Shown: piece after piece, positions 9,194 to 17,942 of the stretch
Layout: each line of letters opens with the position of its first letter
Numbering within the stretch: the stretch's first letter is position 1
DNA from: Streptomyces sp. NA04227
Lineage (GTDB): Bacteria; Actinomycetota; Actinomycetes; Streptomycetales; Streptomycetaceae
Assembly: GCF_013364195.1 (NCBI RefSeq)
Contig: NZ_CP054918.1
Coordinates: 7,181,001-7,245,000 of the forward strand
DNA length: 64,000 nt
Reading direction: 5' to 3'
Program-made: the position numbers and the translations under genes
The notes under the pieces: model-generated
What the model saw: the letters and a program-made list of their open reading frames with translations, nothing else
Database searches by the model: none
What the model was told of the DNA's origin: nothing

Positions 9194-10813
9194 TCAGCCG
9201 GTGAGTTCCTCGTACGCGGGCAGCGTCAGGAAGTCGGGGTAGGCGGGGTCGAGTGCGACCCGCAGGAACAGGTCGTGCGCCTGATGCCACTTGCCGTTCG
9301 CGTAGACCTCCTCGCCCAACTCGAGCCGGACCGCGTCGAGTTCGCTTGCGGCGAGCTCGCGGACCAGTTCGGGGGTGACGGTGCGGCCGTTGTCCAGGAG
9401 TACGTCCGCGTTGATCCACTGCCAGATCTGCGAGCGGGAGATCTCCGCGGTCGCGGCGTCCTCCATCAGGTGGAAGATCGCCACCGCGCCGATCCCGCGC
9501 AGCCAGGACTCGATGTAACGGATGCCCACCTGGACGGCGTTGACCAGGCCCGCGTACGTGGGCTTCGCGGTCAGCGAGTCCACCGCGAGCAGGTCGTCGG
9601 CGCTCACCCGGACGTCCTCGCGCAGCCGCTCCTTCTGATGCGGCCGCTCGCCGAGGACCGCGTCGAAGGCGGCCTCGCACACGGGCACCAGGTCCGGGTG
9701 CGCGACCCAGGACCCGTCGAAGCCGTCGGCCGCCTCCCGGTCCTTGTCGGCGCGCACCTTGCGCACCGCGCTCCGGTTCACACTCTCGTCGGCGCGCGAG
9801 GGGATGAACGCCGACATCCCGCCGATGGCATGGGCGCCCCGGCGGTGACAGGTCCGCACCAGCAACTCGGTGTACGCCCGCATGAACGGGGCGGTCATCG
9901 TCACGGCGTTGCGGTCCGGGAGGACGAACCGGGGCCCGCCGTCACGGAAGTTCTTGATCAGCGAGAAGAGATAGTCCCAGCGGCCCGCGTTCAGGCCCGA
10001 GGCGTGGGCGCGCAGTTCGTGGAGGATCTCCTCCATCTCGAAGGCGGCGGTGATCGTCTCGATGAGCACGGTCGCGCGGATCGTGCCCTGGGCGATGCCC
10101 AGACAGTCCTGCGCGAACACGAACACGTCGTTCCACAGCCGTGCTTCCAGATGCGATTCGAGCTTCGGCAAATAGAAATAGGGACCCTGGCCGCGCGCCG
10201 AGAGCCGCCGCGCGTTGTGGAAGAAGTACAGACCGAAGTCGACGAGCGCGCCTGGCACCGGCCGCCCGTCCACCAGCAGATGCCGCTCGTCCAGATGCCA
10301 GCCGCGCGGCCGTACGAGGACGGCGGGCAGCCCGCCCTCGGAGCGCAGCATGTACTCCTTGCCGGTCGCGGGGTCCGTGAAGTCGATACGGCGCTCGTGC
10401 GCGTGGAGCAGGTTGATCTGGCCCTGGACCACGTTGCGCCAGGTCGGTGCCGAGGCGTCCTCGAAGTCGGCGAGCCAGACCCGGGCGCCGGAGTTGAGTG
10501 CGTTGACGGTCATCCTGCGGTCGGTCGGACCCGTGATCTCCACCCGCCGGTCCTGCAAGGGCTCGGGCACGGCCGCGACGCGCCAGTCGTCGTCGGCGCG
10601 GATCTCGGCGGTTTCCGGCAGAAAGTCGAGCCGTCCGGTGCGCGCGATCTCCGCGCGCCGGCGCACACGCCGGGCGAGCAGTTCGTCACGCCGGGCGGCG
10701 AACAGCCGATGCAGATCCGCGACGAACAGCAGCGCGGCCTCGGTGAGCACCTCGTCCTGCCTGGGCAGGGCCTGCGCCACGACGAGGGCGGGCTCGGGCA
10801 CGGGAACCGGCAT
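9194..10813 (-). CDS. aceB: Malate synthase A
   Basis: Condenses glyoxylate with acetyl-CoA to malate in the cytoplasm. The 539-aa product has the family signature around GMSAFIPSRADESVN and the catalytic MEDAATAEISRSQIWQW segment containing the general base Asp. Length matches the A-type enzyme. The start is taken at 10813, with GGAAG ten bases upstream; an in-frame ATG at 10852 would add 13 residues. Glyoxylate is an end product of allantoin breakdown, so its position beside allantoinase and allantoicase genes fits disposal of purine-derived glyoxylate. No isocitrate lyase gene of the classical type lies in the window. Confidence 0.95.
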   Translation of the reverse strand: MPVPVPEPALVVAQALPRQDEVLTEAALLFVADLHRLFAARRDELLARRVRRRAEIARTGRLDFLPETAEIRADDDWRVAAVPEPLQDRRVEITGPTDRRMTVNALNSGARVWLADFEDASAPTWRNVVQGQINLLHAHERRIDFTDPATGKEYMLRSEGGLPAVLVRPRGWHLDERHLLVDGRPVPGALVDFGLYFFHNARRLSARGQGPYFYLPKLESHLEARLWNDVFVFAQDCLGIAQGTIRATVLIETITAAFEMEEILHELRAHASGLNAGRWDYLFSLIKNFRDGGPRFVLPDRNAVTMTAPFMRAYTELLVRTCHRRGAHAIGGMSAFIPSRADESVNRSAVRKVRADKDREAADGFDGSWVAHPDLVPVCEAAFDAVLGERPHQKERLREDVRVSADDLLAVDSLTAKPTYAGLVNAVQVGIRYIESWLRGIGAVAIFHLMEDAATAEISRSQIWQWINADVLLDNGRTVTPELVRELAASELDAVRLELGEEVYANGKWHQAHDLFLRVALDPAYPDFLTLPAYEELTG

Positions 10814-10967
10814 CAGCAGTTCACTTCCTTCGGTCGCCTCTCCATTGTCCATGTGTCCCGCGAGCCCTGTGAGCCCTGTGCTTCCGGTGTGTGCCGGGCT
10901 TCCCGTACGTCCTGTGCGTTGGTGGGGTCCTCGCGCGGGCCGGGGCTCACCGGCGTCCGGTGCCGGT

Positions 10968-11600
10968 TCACGGCGCGAGCAGGCGCAGGTCCGCCTCCGT
11001 GTCGATGTCGTGGCACTCGGCGACGTCCGCGCACTCCACCTCCCGTACGGCTGCCCCCTGCGCCCGCAGGTGATCCCGCGCGCCCCGGTCCGCGACGGCG
11101 CTCTCGCCGACCGCGCGCCAGTGCGCACGCCCGAGCAGTACGGGATGCCCGCGCCGTCCCTCGTACGTGGCGGTCGCCAGCGACCCGGGATCCTCGTACG
11201 CCGAGACCACGCGCCGCACCGCCTCGGCGCCGATGCCCGGCTGGTCCACGAGGAGGACAAGGGCCGCCCCGGCCCGGGTGGCGGCGAGCGCGTCGAGGCC
11301 CGCGCGCAGTGAGGAACCCATGCCCTCCTCCCAGTCCGGGTTCTCGACCAGAACACAGCGGCCGAGTACGGCATGGCGACGCACCTCGTGGCTCGCCGCA
11401 CCGAGCACCACGTGCACGGGGGCGCAACCGCCCGCGTGCAGCGCCCGTGCCGCGCGTTCCACCAGCGTCCTGCCCTCGTGCACCAACAGCGCCTTCGGCC
11501 GTCCGCCCAGCCGCTGCCCGCCGCCGGCCGCGAGCACCAGACCGGCGACCTCGGCGGGCGGGCGGTATGCCTGCTCCCTGTACGTCATGTCCCTTTGCAT
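10968..11600 (-). CDS. MobA-like nucleotidyltransferase family protein
   Basis: 210 aa if started at the ATG at 11600 (GGGGGA eight bases upstream); an internal ATG at 11588 is poorly spaced from a ribosome site. It carries the nucleotide-binding signature VLAAGGGQRLGGRPKALL, the segment NPDWEEGMGSSLRAGLDAL and LVDQPGIG, the layout of MobA/MocA cofactor nucleotidyltransferases that add CMP or GMP to molybdopterin. Purine breakdown needs the molybdoenzyme xanthine dehydrogenase, so maturation of that cofactor is a reasonable guess from context. It is co-oriented with malate synthase, 154 bp upstream of it. Confidence 0.85.
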   Translation of the reverse strand: MQRDMTYREQAYRPPAEVAGLVLAAGGGQRLGGRPKALLVHEGRTLVERAARALHAGGCAPVHVVLGAASHEVRRHAVLGRCVLVENPDWEEGMGSSLRAGLDALAATRAGAALVLLVDQPGIGAEAVRRVVSAYEDPGSLATATYEGRRGHPVLLGRAHWRAVGESAVADRGARDHLRAQGAAVREVECADVAECHDIDTEADLRLLAP

Positions 11601-11863
11601 ACCGCAGATCCCCCGCCCGCCGCGCCGTGAAACGGCGCGCCGGAGCGCGACCGGGGCCTGTTCCGGGTGGGCGCACGCCCCGATTTCCGTCAACCGCAAG
11701 GGAGTTGAATTCGGTCACCATGCTGGCGCCCGGGAGGTGTCATGTCGTTTACTGGCCCGACCCCGAACGGTGCCCGTACCGAACCGCCGGGGTTACGGGG
11801 GGCCGCACAGAACAAAACAGGGGCACAACACGCGCACAAAGACGTGCGAGGGGGCTTGAGGCT

Positions 11864-12187
11864 GTGTTGCGGAGCATGGGACAGACTCCAGTGGCCGGGA
11901 ACGAGCAGGACCCGGGGGACCCAAGGGTAGTGACACTGCGCAAGGCCGTCTCCCGGTTGCGGCGGGAGCTGGCGGCGTATCCGGCGGAGTTCCCCGACCG
12001 GGGGATCGCGGAGGACGAACTGGCGGCGCTCCACGCGATGGCCGCGTCCGGAACACCCGAAGTGCTGCGCCTGCGCCGCTCCTTATTGCTCGTCGCGGGT
12101 TCCGCGGGATCGGTGAGCGCGCTGAGAGGGAGCCTGGCACAGGTGAGACGGGCGGTGGAACTGTTCGGCGAACTGCCGGAGGAATAG
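11864..12187 (+). CDS. Small conserved-type protein of unknown function, contains a TTA codon
   Basis: A 103-107 aa product (LRKAVSRLRRELAAYPAEFP..., RLRRSLLLVAGSAGSVSAL). It is helical, with a hydrophobic central segment too short for a certain membrane helix. Start is uncertain: GTG at 11864 (GGGGG nine bases upstream) or ATG at 11876. A TTA leucine codon at 12083-12085, followed by TTG, is rare for this genome and makes translation potentially dependent on the bldA tRNA. I recall similar small proteins in Streptomyces (DUF5955 type), but cannot confirm this here. It lies between the divergent nucleotidyltransferase gene and the allantoinase gene. Confidence 0.65.
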   Translation: MLRSMGQTPVAGNEQDPGDPRVVTLRKAVSRLRRELAAYPAEFPDRGIAEDELAALHAMAASGTPEVLRLRRSLLLVAGSAGSVSALRGSLAQVRRAVELFGELPEE

Positions 12188-12265
12188 AGGACAGGACGAG
12201 CCCGGCTGCACGGCGGACCCGGCGCGGCGCGTGGTTGACGGACCGGGACGCCGAGTGAAGACTCC

Positions 12266-12282
12266 TTCAACAGAACGTTGAA
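12266..12282. promoter_or_regulatory. Perfect palindrome TTCAAC-N5-GTTGAA upstream of allantoinase
   Basis: A 6+6 bp inverted repeat with a 5-base spacer lies about 190 bp before the allantoinase start, in the otherwise empty 281-bp gap 12188-12468. It looks like a dimeric repressor site. Ureide genes are often controlled by IclR-type AllR repressors, but no such gene is present here. Confidence 0.45.
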
Positions 12283-12312
12283 CCGGCACCCTGGGCTGTC
12301 GGCATGCTCCAT

Positions 12313-12333
12313 CAGTACGTTCAGTACGTTGAA
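12313..12333. promoter_or_regulatory. Second operator-like site: CAGTACGTT direct repeat ending in a TTCA-N6-TGAA dyad
   Basis: CAGTACGTT occurs twice in tandem (12313-12330), and the second copy ends in TTCAGTACGTTGAA (12320-12333), sharing ACGTTGAA with the palindrome 40 bp upstream. Two related sites about four helical turns apart suggest cooperative binding by one regulator ahead of the allantoinase-allantoicase operon. Confidence 0.35.
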
Positions 12334-12468
12334 TCAGCGGCGCGGGCCGAGGTGGCGGCGCGGGTTTCGGTTCGGCGGGCGTACGGTTCCGCACAGCAGG
12401 AGGAGCCCGGCACCGCCGTACCGAAACCCGCGGGCCGGACCTCCGACCGGTGAGCGAAGGGGTCGTGG

Positions 12469-13812
12469 GTGGCCGAAGCCGATCTGGTGCTGCGCTCCGC
12501 ACGGGTACTGACGCGGGACGGTATGCGGCCCGCCGCCGTGGCCGTCACGGGCGAACGGATCAGTGCCGTGCTCGGCCACGACGCCCCGCCGCCGCTCGGC
12601 GCCCGCGTCGTCGACCTCGGCGAACAGGTGCTGCTGCCCGGCCTCGTCGACACCCACGTCCATGTGAACGACCCGGGCCGCAGCGCCTGGGAGGGCTTCG
12701 CCACCGCCACCAGGGCCGCGGCGGCGGGCGGCATCACCACGCTCGTCGACATGCCGCTCAACTCCATCCCGCCGACGACCTCGGTGGCCCATCTGGAGAC
12801 CAAGCGGGCAGCGGCGCGTGGCCGTGTCCACGTCGATGTCGGCTTCTGGGGCGGCGCGGTCCCGGACAACACCGCAGCGCTGCGCGGCCTGCACGAGGCG
12901 GGTGTGTTCGGCTTCAAGTGCTTCCTCGCGCCGTCCGGAGTCGAGGAGTTCGGGCATCTCGACCCGGCCGGACTCGACCGGGCACTCGCCGAAATCGCCG
13001 CGTTCGACGGCCTGTTGATCGTGCACGCCGAGGACCCCGGCAGCCTGGCCGCGGCACCCGAGCCCGCGGGCGCGCGGTACGCGGGCTTCCTCGCCTCGCG
13101 CCCGCCCGTGGCCGAACAAGCCGCCATCGCCACCCTGCTCGACGCGGCCGAACGGACCGGCGCCCGGGTGCACGTACTGCATCTGTCCTCGGCCGGGGCA
13201 CTGGCACCGCTGGCCGCCGCCAGACGTCGCGGCGTACGCGTCACCGTCGAGACCTGCCCCCACTTCCTCACCCTGGCCGCCGAGGAAGTCCCGGACGGGG
13301 CAACGGAGTTCAAGTGCTGCCCGCCGATCCGCGAGGCCGCCAACCGGGACGCCCTGTGGCAGGGGCTCGCCGACGGCACCATCGACTGCGTGGTCTCGGA
13401 CCACTCACCGGCCACCGCGGACCTCAAGACCGGCGACTTCGGCACCGCCTGGGGCGGCATCTCCTCGCTCCAGCTCGGCCTGTCCGCCGTGTGGACCGAG
13501 GCCCGGAGCCGGGACCATGCGCTCGCGGACGTGGTCCGCTGGATGTCCGAGGCCCCCGCCGCGCTCGCCGGGCTCCCGCACAAGGGCGCCCTGGCCGCCG
13601 GGCACGACGCGGACTTCGCCGTCTTCGCGCCCGAGGAGTCGTTCACCGTCGACCCCGGCGCGCTGGAACACCGCAACCCGGTCACCGCGTACGCCGGACG
13701 CACGCTCTACGGCCGGGTCGCCCAGACCTGGCTGCGCGGCCAACGGATCCTGGCCGACGGGGAGTTCACCGACCCCGAGGGCAGGTTGCTGAAGAGGAGC
13801 CCCCGCCTGTGA
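12469..13812 (+). CDS. allB: Allantoinase
   Basis: Hydrolyses allantoin to allantoate in purine catabolism. The 447-aa amidohydrolase has the metal-ligand motif [10 protein letters not shown], the Lys expected to be carboxylated ([11 protein letters not shown]), the later His ligands ([17 protein letters not shown]) and the Asp in VVSDHSPAT. The GTG start at 12469 has GAAGGGG six bases upstream. It overlaps the allantoicase gene by four bases (GTGA), so the two are translationally coupled. Two palindromic elements upstream probably control both. Confidence 0.93.
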   Translation: MAEADLVLRSARVLTRDGMRPAAVAVTGERISAVLGHDAPPPLGARVVDLGEQVLLPGLVDTHVHVNDPGRSAWEGFATATRAAAAGGITTLVDMPLNSIPPTTSVAHLETKRAAARGRVHVDVGFWGGAVPDNTAALRGLHEAGVFGFKCFLAPSGVEEFGHLDPAGLDRALAEIAAFDGLLIVHAEDPGSLAAAPEPAGARYAGFLASRPPVAEQAAIATLLDAAERTGARVHVLHLSSAGALAPLAAARRRGVRVTVETCPHFLTLAAEEVPDGATEFKCCPPIREAANRDALWQGLADGTIDCVVSDHSPATADLKTGDFGTAWGGISSLQLGLSAVWTEARSRDHALADVVRWMSEAPAALAGLPHKGALAAGHDADFAVFAPEESFTVDPGALEHRNPVTAYAGRTLYGRVAQTWLRGQRILADGEFTDPEGRLLKRSPRL

Positions 13813-14954
13813 CCCTGCCGCCGCGCTTCACCGGTGCCGCCCCGCCCTACCCCGGCGGCGACCCGTACGCCGACTACCGCACCGCCGAGTTCGCCTTCGC
13901 GGGGCAGACCGACCTCGCCGACCGGCGCCTGGGCGCGGCCGTGATCGCCGCGAACGACGAGTTCTTCGCCGAACGCGAGAACCTGCTGCTCCCGCACCCC
14001 GCCGCGTTCGAGCCCGGGACCTTCGGCCACAAGGGCAAGATCATGGACGGCTGGGAGACTCGGCGCAGGCGCGGCACGGACGGCGCCGCCCCCGGCCCCG
14101 GCGCGGACGAACACGACTGGGCACTCGTCCGGCTCGGCCTGCCCGGAGTGGTGCACGGCGTCGTCGTCGACACCGCCCACTTCCGCGGCAACCATCCACG
14201 GTCCGTGAGCCTCGACGCCACCTGCGCCGAAGGCACCCCGGCCCCCGGCGAACTGTTGGGCCCGGACACCCGATGGACGGCACTCGTCCCGCGCACCGAG
14301 ATCGGCGGGCACGCCGCGAACGGCTTCACCGTGGACGTGCCCCGCCGCTTCACACATCTGCGGCTCAGCCAGTTCCCCGACGGGGGAATCGCCAGGCTGC
14401 GGGTCCACGGGGAGCCGGTGCCCGATCCGTCCTGGCTGCTCGCCCTCGGCACCTTCGACGTACTCGCCCTGGCGCACGGCGGCCGCGTGACCGACGCCTC
14501 CGACCGCTTCTACGCACCGCCCGCCAACACCCTGATGCCGGGCAGGTCCCGACGGATGGACGAGGGCTGGGAGACCCGGCGCCGCCGCGACGACGGCCAC
14601 GACTGGATCAGGTACCGGCTCGCCGCCGAGGCGCGGGTCCGCGCCGTCGAGATCGACACCGCCTGCCTGAAGGGCAACGCGGCGGGCTGGGCCGCCCTGT
14701 GGCTGCGTACCGACGACGGAACCTGGCAGCAGGTCCTCGCCCGTACCCGGCTCCAGCCCGACACCTGCCACCGCTTCCTCGTCGACGCCCCGGCGGCCAC
14801 CGAGGCCCGCCTCGACATCTTCCCGGACGGGGGAATCTCCCGGCTCCGGCTCTTCGGGGCGCCGACCGAGCGGGGGAAGGAACAACTGCGGGCGCGTTAT
14901 GCGGAGTTGACGCGTGACGAGGAGCCGAGCGGGGTGGAGGGCGGGGCGGGCTGA
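13809..14954 (+). CDS. alc: Allantoicase
   Basis: Converts allantoate to ureidoglycolate plus urea. The 381-aa protein has the internal duplication of the family: two jelly-roll halves carrying matching motifs ([11 protein letters not shown] / [21 protein letters not shown] / [22 protein letters not shown] / [13 protein letters not shown]). The GTG start overlaps the allantoinase stop. A gene for ureidoglycolate lyase is not in view. Malate synthase nearby could take up the glyoxylate released downstream. Confidence 0.93.
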   Translation: MTLPPRFTGAAPPYPGGDPYADYRTAEFAFAGQTDLADRRLGAAVIAANDEFFAERENLLLPHPAAFEPGTFGHKGKIMDGWETRRRRGTDGAAPGPGADEHDWALVRLGLPGVVHGVVVDTAHFRGNHPRSVSLDATCAEGTPAPGELLGPDTRWTALVPRTEIGGHAANGFTVDVPRRFTHLRLSQFPDGGIARLRVHGEPVPDPSWLLALGTFDVLALAHGGRVTDASDRFYAPPANTLMPGRSRRMDEGWETRRRRDDGHDWIRYRLAAEARVRAVEIDTACLKGNAAGWAALWLRTDDGTWQQVLARTRLQPDTCHRFLVDAPAATEARLDIFPDGGISRLRLFGAPTERGKEQLRARYAELTRDEEPSGVEGGAG

Positions 14955-15076
14955 GCGTTCCGGCCCCGCGCCGTTCCTGCCCAGCGCCTTTCCTGCCCTT
15001 GTGCCGGTCTCCGGGCGGCGCGACCGACACATCCGCCCGCGCCGCCCCACTCAACTCCCCCTGTTCGCCGGCTGGT

Positions 15077-15808
15077 TCAGGCCGCGTGCCCCCCGTCCAC
15101 GCTGAACTCCGCGCCGGTGACATAGTCCCCGCCTGGGCCCGCCAGGTGTGCCACCGTGGCGGCGACCTCCTCCGCGCGGCCGAAGCGGCCGAGCGGGATG
15201 GTGGCGGTCTGGCCCTCGGCGTAGGGGCCGTCGGCCGGGTTCATGTCGGTGTCGATGGGGCCGGGGTGCACGATGTTCGCGGTGATCCGGCGGTCGCCGA
15301 GTTCCCGTGCCAGGGCCTTGGTGAGCCCGATCAGCGCGGACTTGCTCATCGCGTAGAGGGTGCCGCCGGGACCCGGTACCCGCAGCGCGATACAGGAACC
15401 GATGGTGATGATGCGGCCGCCCTCGGCCATCCGCGCCGCCGCGGCCTGCGAGGCCAGGAAGACCCCGCGTACGTTCACCGCGAGCACACGGTCGACGTCC
15501 TCCAGGCTCAGCCCGTCCATCGGGCCGAGCACACCGATCCCGGCGTTGTTGACCAGGACGTCGAGCCTGCCGAAGGTCTCCACGGTGCGCGCCACCGCCT
15601 CCGCGGTCTCCACCGCGTCCGCGGCATCGGCCCGCAGCGCCAGTCCCCGGCGGCCCATCGCCTCGATCCGGGTCACCACCTCCTCGGCCGCCTCCTTCGA
15701 CTCCGCGTACGTCAGGGCGACATCCGCGCCCTCCCGCGCCAGGCGCAGCGCGGTGGCCGCGCCGATTCCGCGGCTGCCGCCGGTCACCAGGGCCACAGTG
15801 CCGTTCAT
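15077..15808 (-). CDS. SDR-family oxidoreductase
   Basis: A 243-aa classical short-chain dehydrogenase: cofactor motif TGGSRGIG near the N-terminus, NNAG, catalytic Ser in TIGSC, and the YxxxK pair in LYAMSKSALIG. ADATYAES-type sequence after the second strand gives no clear NAD/NADP call. The ATG at 15808 has an excellent GAGGAG site. It converges with allantoicase (122 bp apart) and is divergent from the DHFR-like gene. Substrate unknown; 3-oxoacyl-ACP-reductase-like proteins look the same. Confidence 0.88.
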   Translation of the reverse strand: MNGTVALVTGGSRGIGAATALRLAREGADVALTYAESKEAAEEVVTRIEAMGRRGLALRADAADAVETAEAVARTVETFGRLDVLVNNAGIGVLGPMDGLSLEDVDRVLAVNVRGVFLASQAAAARMAEGGRIITIGSCIALRVPGPGGTLYAMSKSALIGLTKALARELGDRRITANIVHPGPIDTDMNPADGPYAEGQTATIPLGRFGRAEEVAATVAHLAGPGGDYVTGAEFSVDGGHAA

Positions 15809-16207
15809 GGGTAACTCCTCTTTCTGTACGGTCCGTTGGGCGAGAGCGCATGGCACGTACGACGACCGGAACGGCGCGTACGACGCGCTGTTGCGCCTCG
15901 CGGGACCTGCTGGGCTGTGACTCCTATGCAAGCCGTCCGCGAGAGCGTTCGCTGGCGGTGATCGGACATGCAGTCCGGAGTGGGCGACGAGCGGTCCACG
16001 GGCAGGTGGCGAGCGATCCGGGGGAGAGGGTGGGGTGCGCGCGGGACCTGGGATCGCGGTCATGGCAGCCACCCTGGAGGCGATCGGGCCGGGCGCGGAG
16101 AACGGGCGTCCGGCCGGTCCGGGCGGGGGACGCTGCTGACCGGTACGGCCGTCCGTCCCGCGCGTCGCCGCGGCCGACGTCCCGTACCGATGATTCCGTG
16201 CCCGCAT

Positions 16208-16222
16208 CCCAGTCGTACTGGG
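16208..16222. promoter_or_regulatory. Perfect 15-bp palindrome CCCAGT-CGT-ACTGGG
   Basis: Lies 48 bp before the DHFR-like gene within the 462-bp divergent gap 15809-16270, where an operator would act. The rest of that gap shows no reading frame with coding character; I see nothing else convincing in it apart from repeated CGTACGACG near 15855-15885. Confidence 0.35.
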
Positions 16223-16270
16223 TGAGACCCCGGCATCGCAGCCGCCGGGCACGACGAGAGGCCAAACGCC

Positions 16271-16897
16271 ATGAAGATCACCCTGACCGCCTTCGTCACC
16301 ATGGACGGGGTGCACCAGGCGCCAGGCGGCCCGAACGAGGACACCAGCGACGGCTTCACCCACGGCGGCTGGTCGGTGCCCTACGGCGACGAGGACTTCG
16401 GCCGCTTCGTCACCGGAGTCTTCGACAACGCCGACGCCTTCCTGCTCGGCCGCCGCACCTACGACATCTTCGCCGCGCACTGGCCGCGCGTCACCGACCC
16501 CGAGGACCCGATCGCCACCAAGCTCAACTCGCTGCCCAAATACGTGCCTTCGAGCACGCTGGGCGAGCCGTCCTGGGCGCACACGACCGTGTTCCGCAAG
16601 AACGCGGTGGCCGAGATCGCCGAGCTGAAGCGCCGGCCGGGGCGGGAGTTGCAGATCCACGGCAGCGCCCGGCTCGCCCAGGGTCTGCTGGCCAAGAACC
16701 TGATCGACACCGTGCACCTGCTGGTCTTCCCGGTCGTCCTGGGCTCGGGCCGCAGGCTCTTCGAGGACGGCACACTCCCCACCGCCTTCCGCCTCGAAGG
16801 GCTCTCGCGCACCAGCACCGGCGTGGTCATCCACACCTACGAGGCCTCCGGGCGTCCCGAGTACGGCAGTTACGAGCTCGCCCCCGAGCAGGAGTGA
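16271..16897 (+). CDS. Dihydrofolate reductase-fold (RibD C-terminal-like) protein
   Basis: 208 aa. It has features of the RibD_C/DHFR-like family widespread in actinomycetes: LTAFVTMDGVHQAPGG at the N-terminus, LLGRRTYDIFAAHW, IHGSARLAQGLL and LLVFPVVLGSGRRLF, which shape the NADPH site. Members are usually annotated as dihydrofolate or pyrimidine reductase-like, but true substrates are mostly unknown. The ATG at 16271 follows GAGAGG at a loose spacing. A hairpin follows the stop. Confidence 0.88.
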   Translation: MKITLTAFVTMDGVHQAPGGPNEDTSDGFTHGGWSVPYGDEDFGRFVTGVFDNADAFLLGRRTYDIFAAHWPRVTDPEDPIATKLNSLPKYVPSSTLGEPSWAHTTVFRKNAVAEIAELKRRPGRELQIHGSARLAQGLLAKNLIDTVHLLVFPVVLGSGRRLFEDGTLPTAFRLEGLSRTSTGVVIHTYEASGRPEYGSYELAPEQE

Positions 16898-16911
16898 GAC
16901 CCCCTCCCGTC

Positions 16912-16951
16912 GTCTCCCGGGCCGCACGACCGGCACCGGGAGGCGGGAGAC
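16912..16951 (+). terminator. Possible hairpin terminator after the DHFR-like gene
   Basis: GTCTCCCG at 16912-16919 pairs with CGGGAGAC at 16944-16951 around a 24-base GC-rich loop that can fold further. It starts 15 bases after the stop. There is no T-run, as is usual in this genus. Confidence 0.45.
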
Positions 16952-17056
16952 ACGAGGAGATCTCGTACATCCGCAGGTGGTTCGTACAGGTTCACGGCAG
17001 GCGGTGAAGCGCTTCTGACGAGCGGTGAACTTCCGGCGAACACGCCCGACTTGGCG

Positions 17057-17087
17057 TTGACACGTGCCGCTCTACGCGCGTCATGCT
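17057..17087 (+). promoter_or_regulatory. Promoter of the RNase gene, probably giving a leaderless mRNA
   Basis: A consensus -35 TTGACA at 17057-17062 is followed 19 bp later by CATGCT (17082-17087). The expected start point falls at or next to the ATG at 17094, and no ribosome site precedes that ATG. The -10 is weak and the spacing slightly long. Confidence 0.5.
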
Positions 17088-17093
17088 AGAGCC

Positions 17094-17495
17094 ATGCGAA
17101 CCCCCACACGCCTTCTCGGCACCTCCGCCCTCGCCGCCGCGCTCCTCTTCGGCGGCACCGCCACCGCCGCGAGCGCCGCCGCGCCCGCCTCCGCCGGCTC
17201 GATCGCGGCCGTCGGCGACATCTGCTACTCGGCGCTCCCCGCCGAGGCCCACGACACCCTGGACCTCATCGACCAGGGCGGCCCGTACCCGTACCCGCAG
17301 GACGGCACCGTCTTCCAGAACCGCGAGGGCCTCCTGCCGTCGCAGTCGAGCGGCTACTACCACGAGTACACCGTCGAGACCCCGGGCTCCGACGACCGCG
17401 GTGCCCGCCGCATCGTCACCGGCAACTCCACCGACGAGGACTACTACACGGCCGACCACTACGAGTCCTTCGACCTGGTCGACTACGACTGCTGA
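17094..17495 (+). CDS. Secreted guanyl-specific ribonuclease, RNase Sa/barnase family
   Basis: 133 aa: a signal peptide (RLLGTSALAAALLFGG...ASA) followed by a mature domain of about 95 residues that matches RNase Sa closely: CYSALPAEAHDTLDLI, GPYPYPQDGTVFQNRE, SGYYHEYTVETPG, DYYTADHYESF and a terminal Cys. The catalytic Glu (in YHEYTV), Arg (GARRI) and His (ADHYESF) are all present, and the first and last Cys can form the known disulphide. Cleaves RNA after guanosine outside the cell. The ATG at 17094 is preferred over GTG at 17064 because of the signal peptide. No barstar-like inhibitor gene is adjacent. Confidence 0.92.
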   Translation: MRTPTRLLGTSALAAALLFGGTATAASAAAPASAGSIAAVGDICYSALPAEAHDTLDLIDQGGPYPYPQDGTVFQNREGLLPSQSSGYYHEYTVETPGSDDRGARRIVTGNSTDEDYYTADHYESFDLVDYDC

Positions 17496-17509
17496 CCGCG
17501 CGGCACCAT

Positions 17510-17540
17510 GTGTCCCGGCATCCTTGCGGTGCCGGGACAC
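17510..17540 (+). terminator. Strong hairpin terminator between converging genes
   Basis: GTGTCCCGGCA (17510-17520) and TGCCGGGACAC (17530-17540) form a perfect 11-bp stem with a 9-base loop, 14 bases after the RNase stop. It lies between the RNase gene and the converging 69-aa gene, so it can serve both. Confidence 0.85.
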
Positions 17541-17554
17541 GCGTGTGCGCGCCG

Positions 17555-17764
17555 TCATCCCTGGGCCGGACGACTCTCCGCCGCCGCGAACAGGGCCACG
17601 GACAGGGCGACGAGGGTGAGGCTCGCGTAGAGCTCGTACCCGTCGAGGAAACCGATGCGCTGGACGAATCCCCAGCCGTCGAGCCAGCCGAAGAGCTCGT
17701 GCACGAGGCCCCCGGCCCCCTGCGCCAGCATGAGCAGACCGAGTCCTTCCAGAATCTTCTTCAC
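17555..17764 (-). CDS. Small two-helix membrane protein, 69 aa
   Basis: GTG start at 17764 with GAGGA eight bases upstream. The sequence MKKILEGLGLLMLAQGAGG, LVHELFGWLDGWGF and YASLTLVALSVALFAAA predicts two hydrophobic segments. It is divergent from the histidine kinase gene, and a palindrome sits between them, so it may be a target of that two-component pair. Family not recognised. Confidence 0.7.
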   Translation of the reverse strand: MKKILEGLGLLMLAQGAGGLVHELFGWLDGWGFVQRIGFLDGYELYASLTLVALSVALFAAAESRPAQG

Positions 17765-17857
17765 GGCATCGATCCTCGGCCCGCGCGCCCGCCCCGGGCA
17801 TCGGTCCCGCGTCGCGGCCCACGCGCCCACGGTCGTCGATCCGGGCGACGGGCCGCG

Positions 17858-17886
17858 ACCAAAGTCGATGATCCGCGCACTTTGGT
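17858..17886. promoter_or_regulatory. Inverted repeat ACCAAAGT-N13-ACTTTGGT in a divergent promoter region
   Basis: Perfect 8+8 bp dyad centred between the 69-aa membrane protein gene and the histidine kinase gene, overlapping the likely upstream promoter regions of both. It is AT-rich against a GC-rich background. A site for the NarL-type response regulator encoded downstream is the natural guess. Confidence 0.55.
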
Positions 17887-17942
17887 AGCCGGTCGGCGGC
17901 GGATGGCCCTGGCCGGTGGCGGGCGTGCGTAGATTGGCGGGC

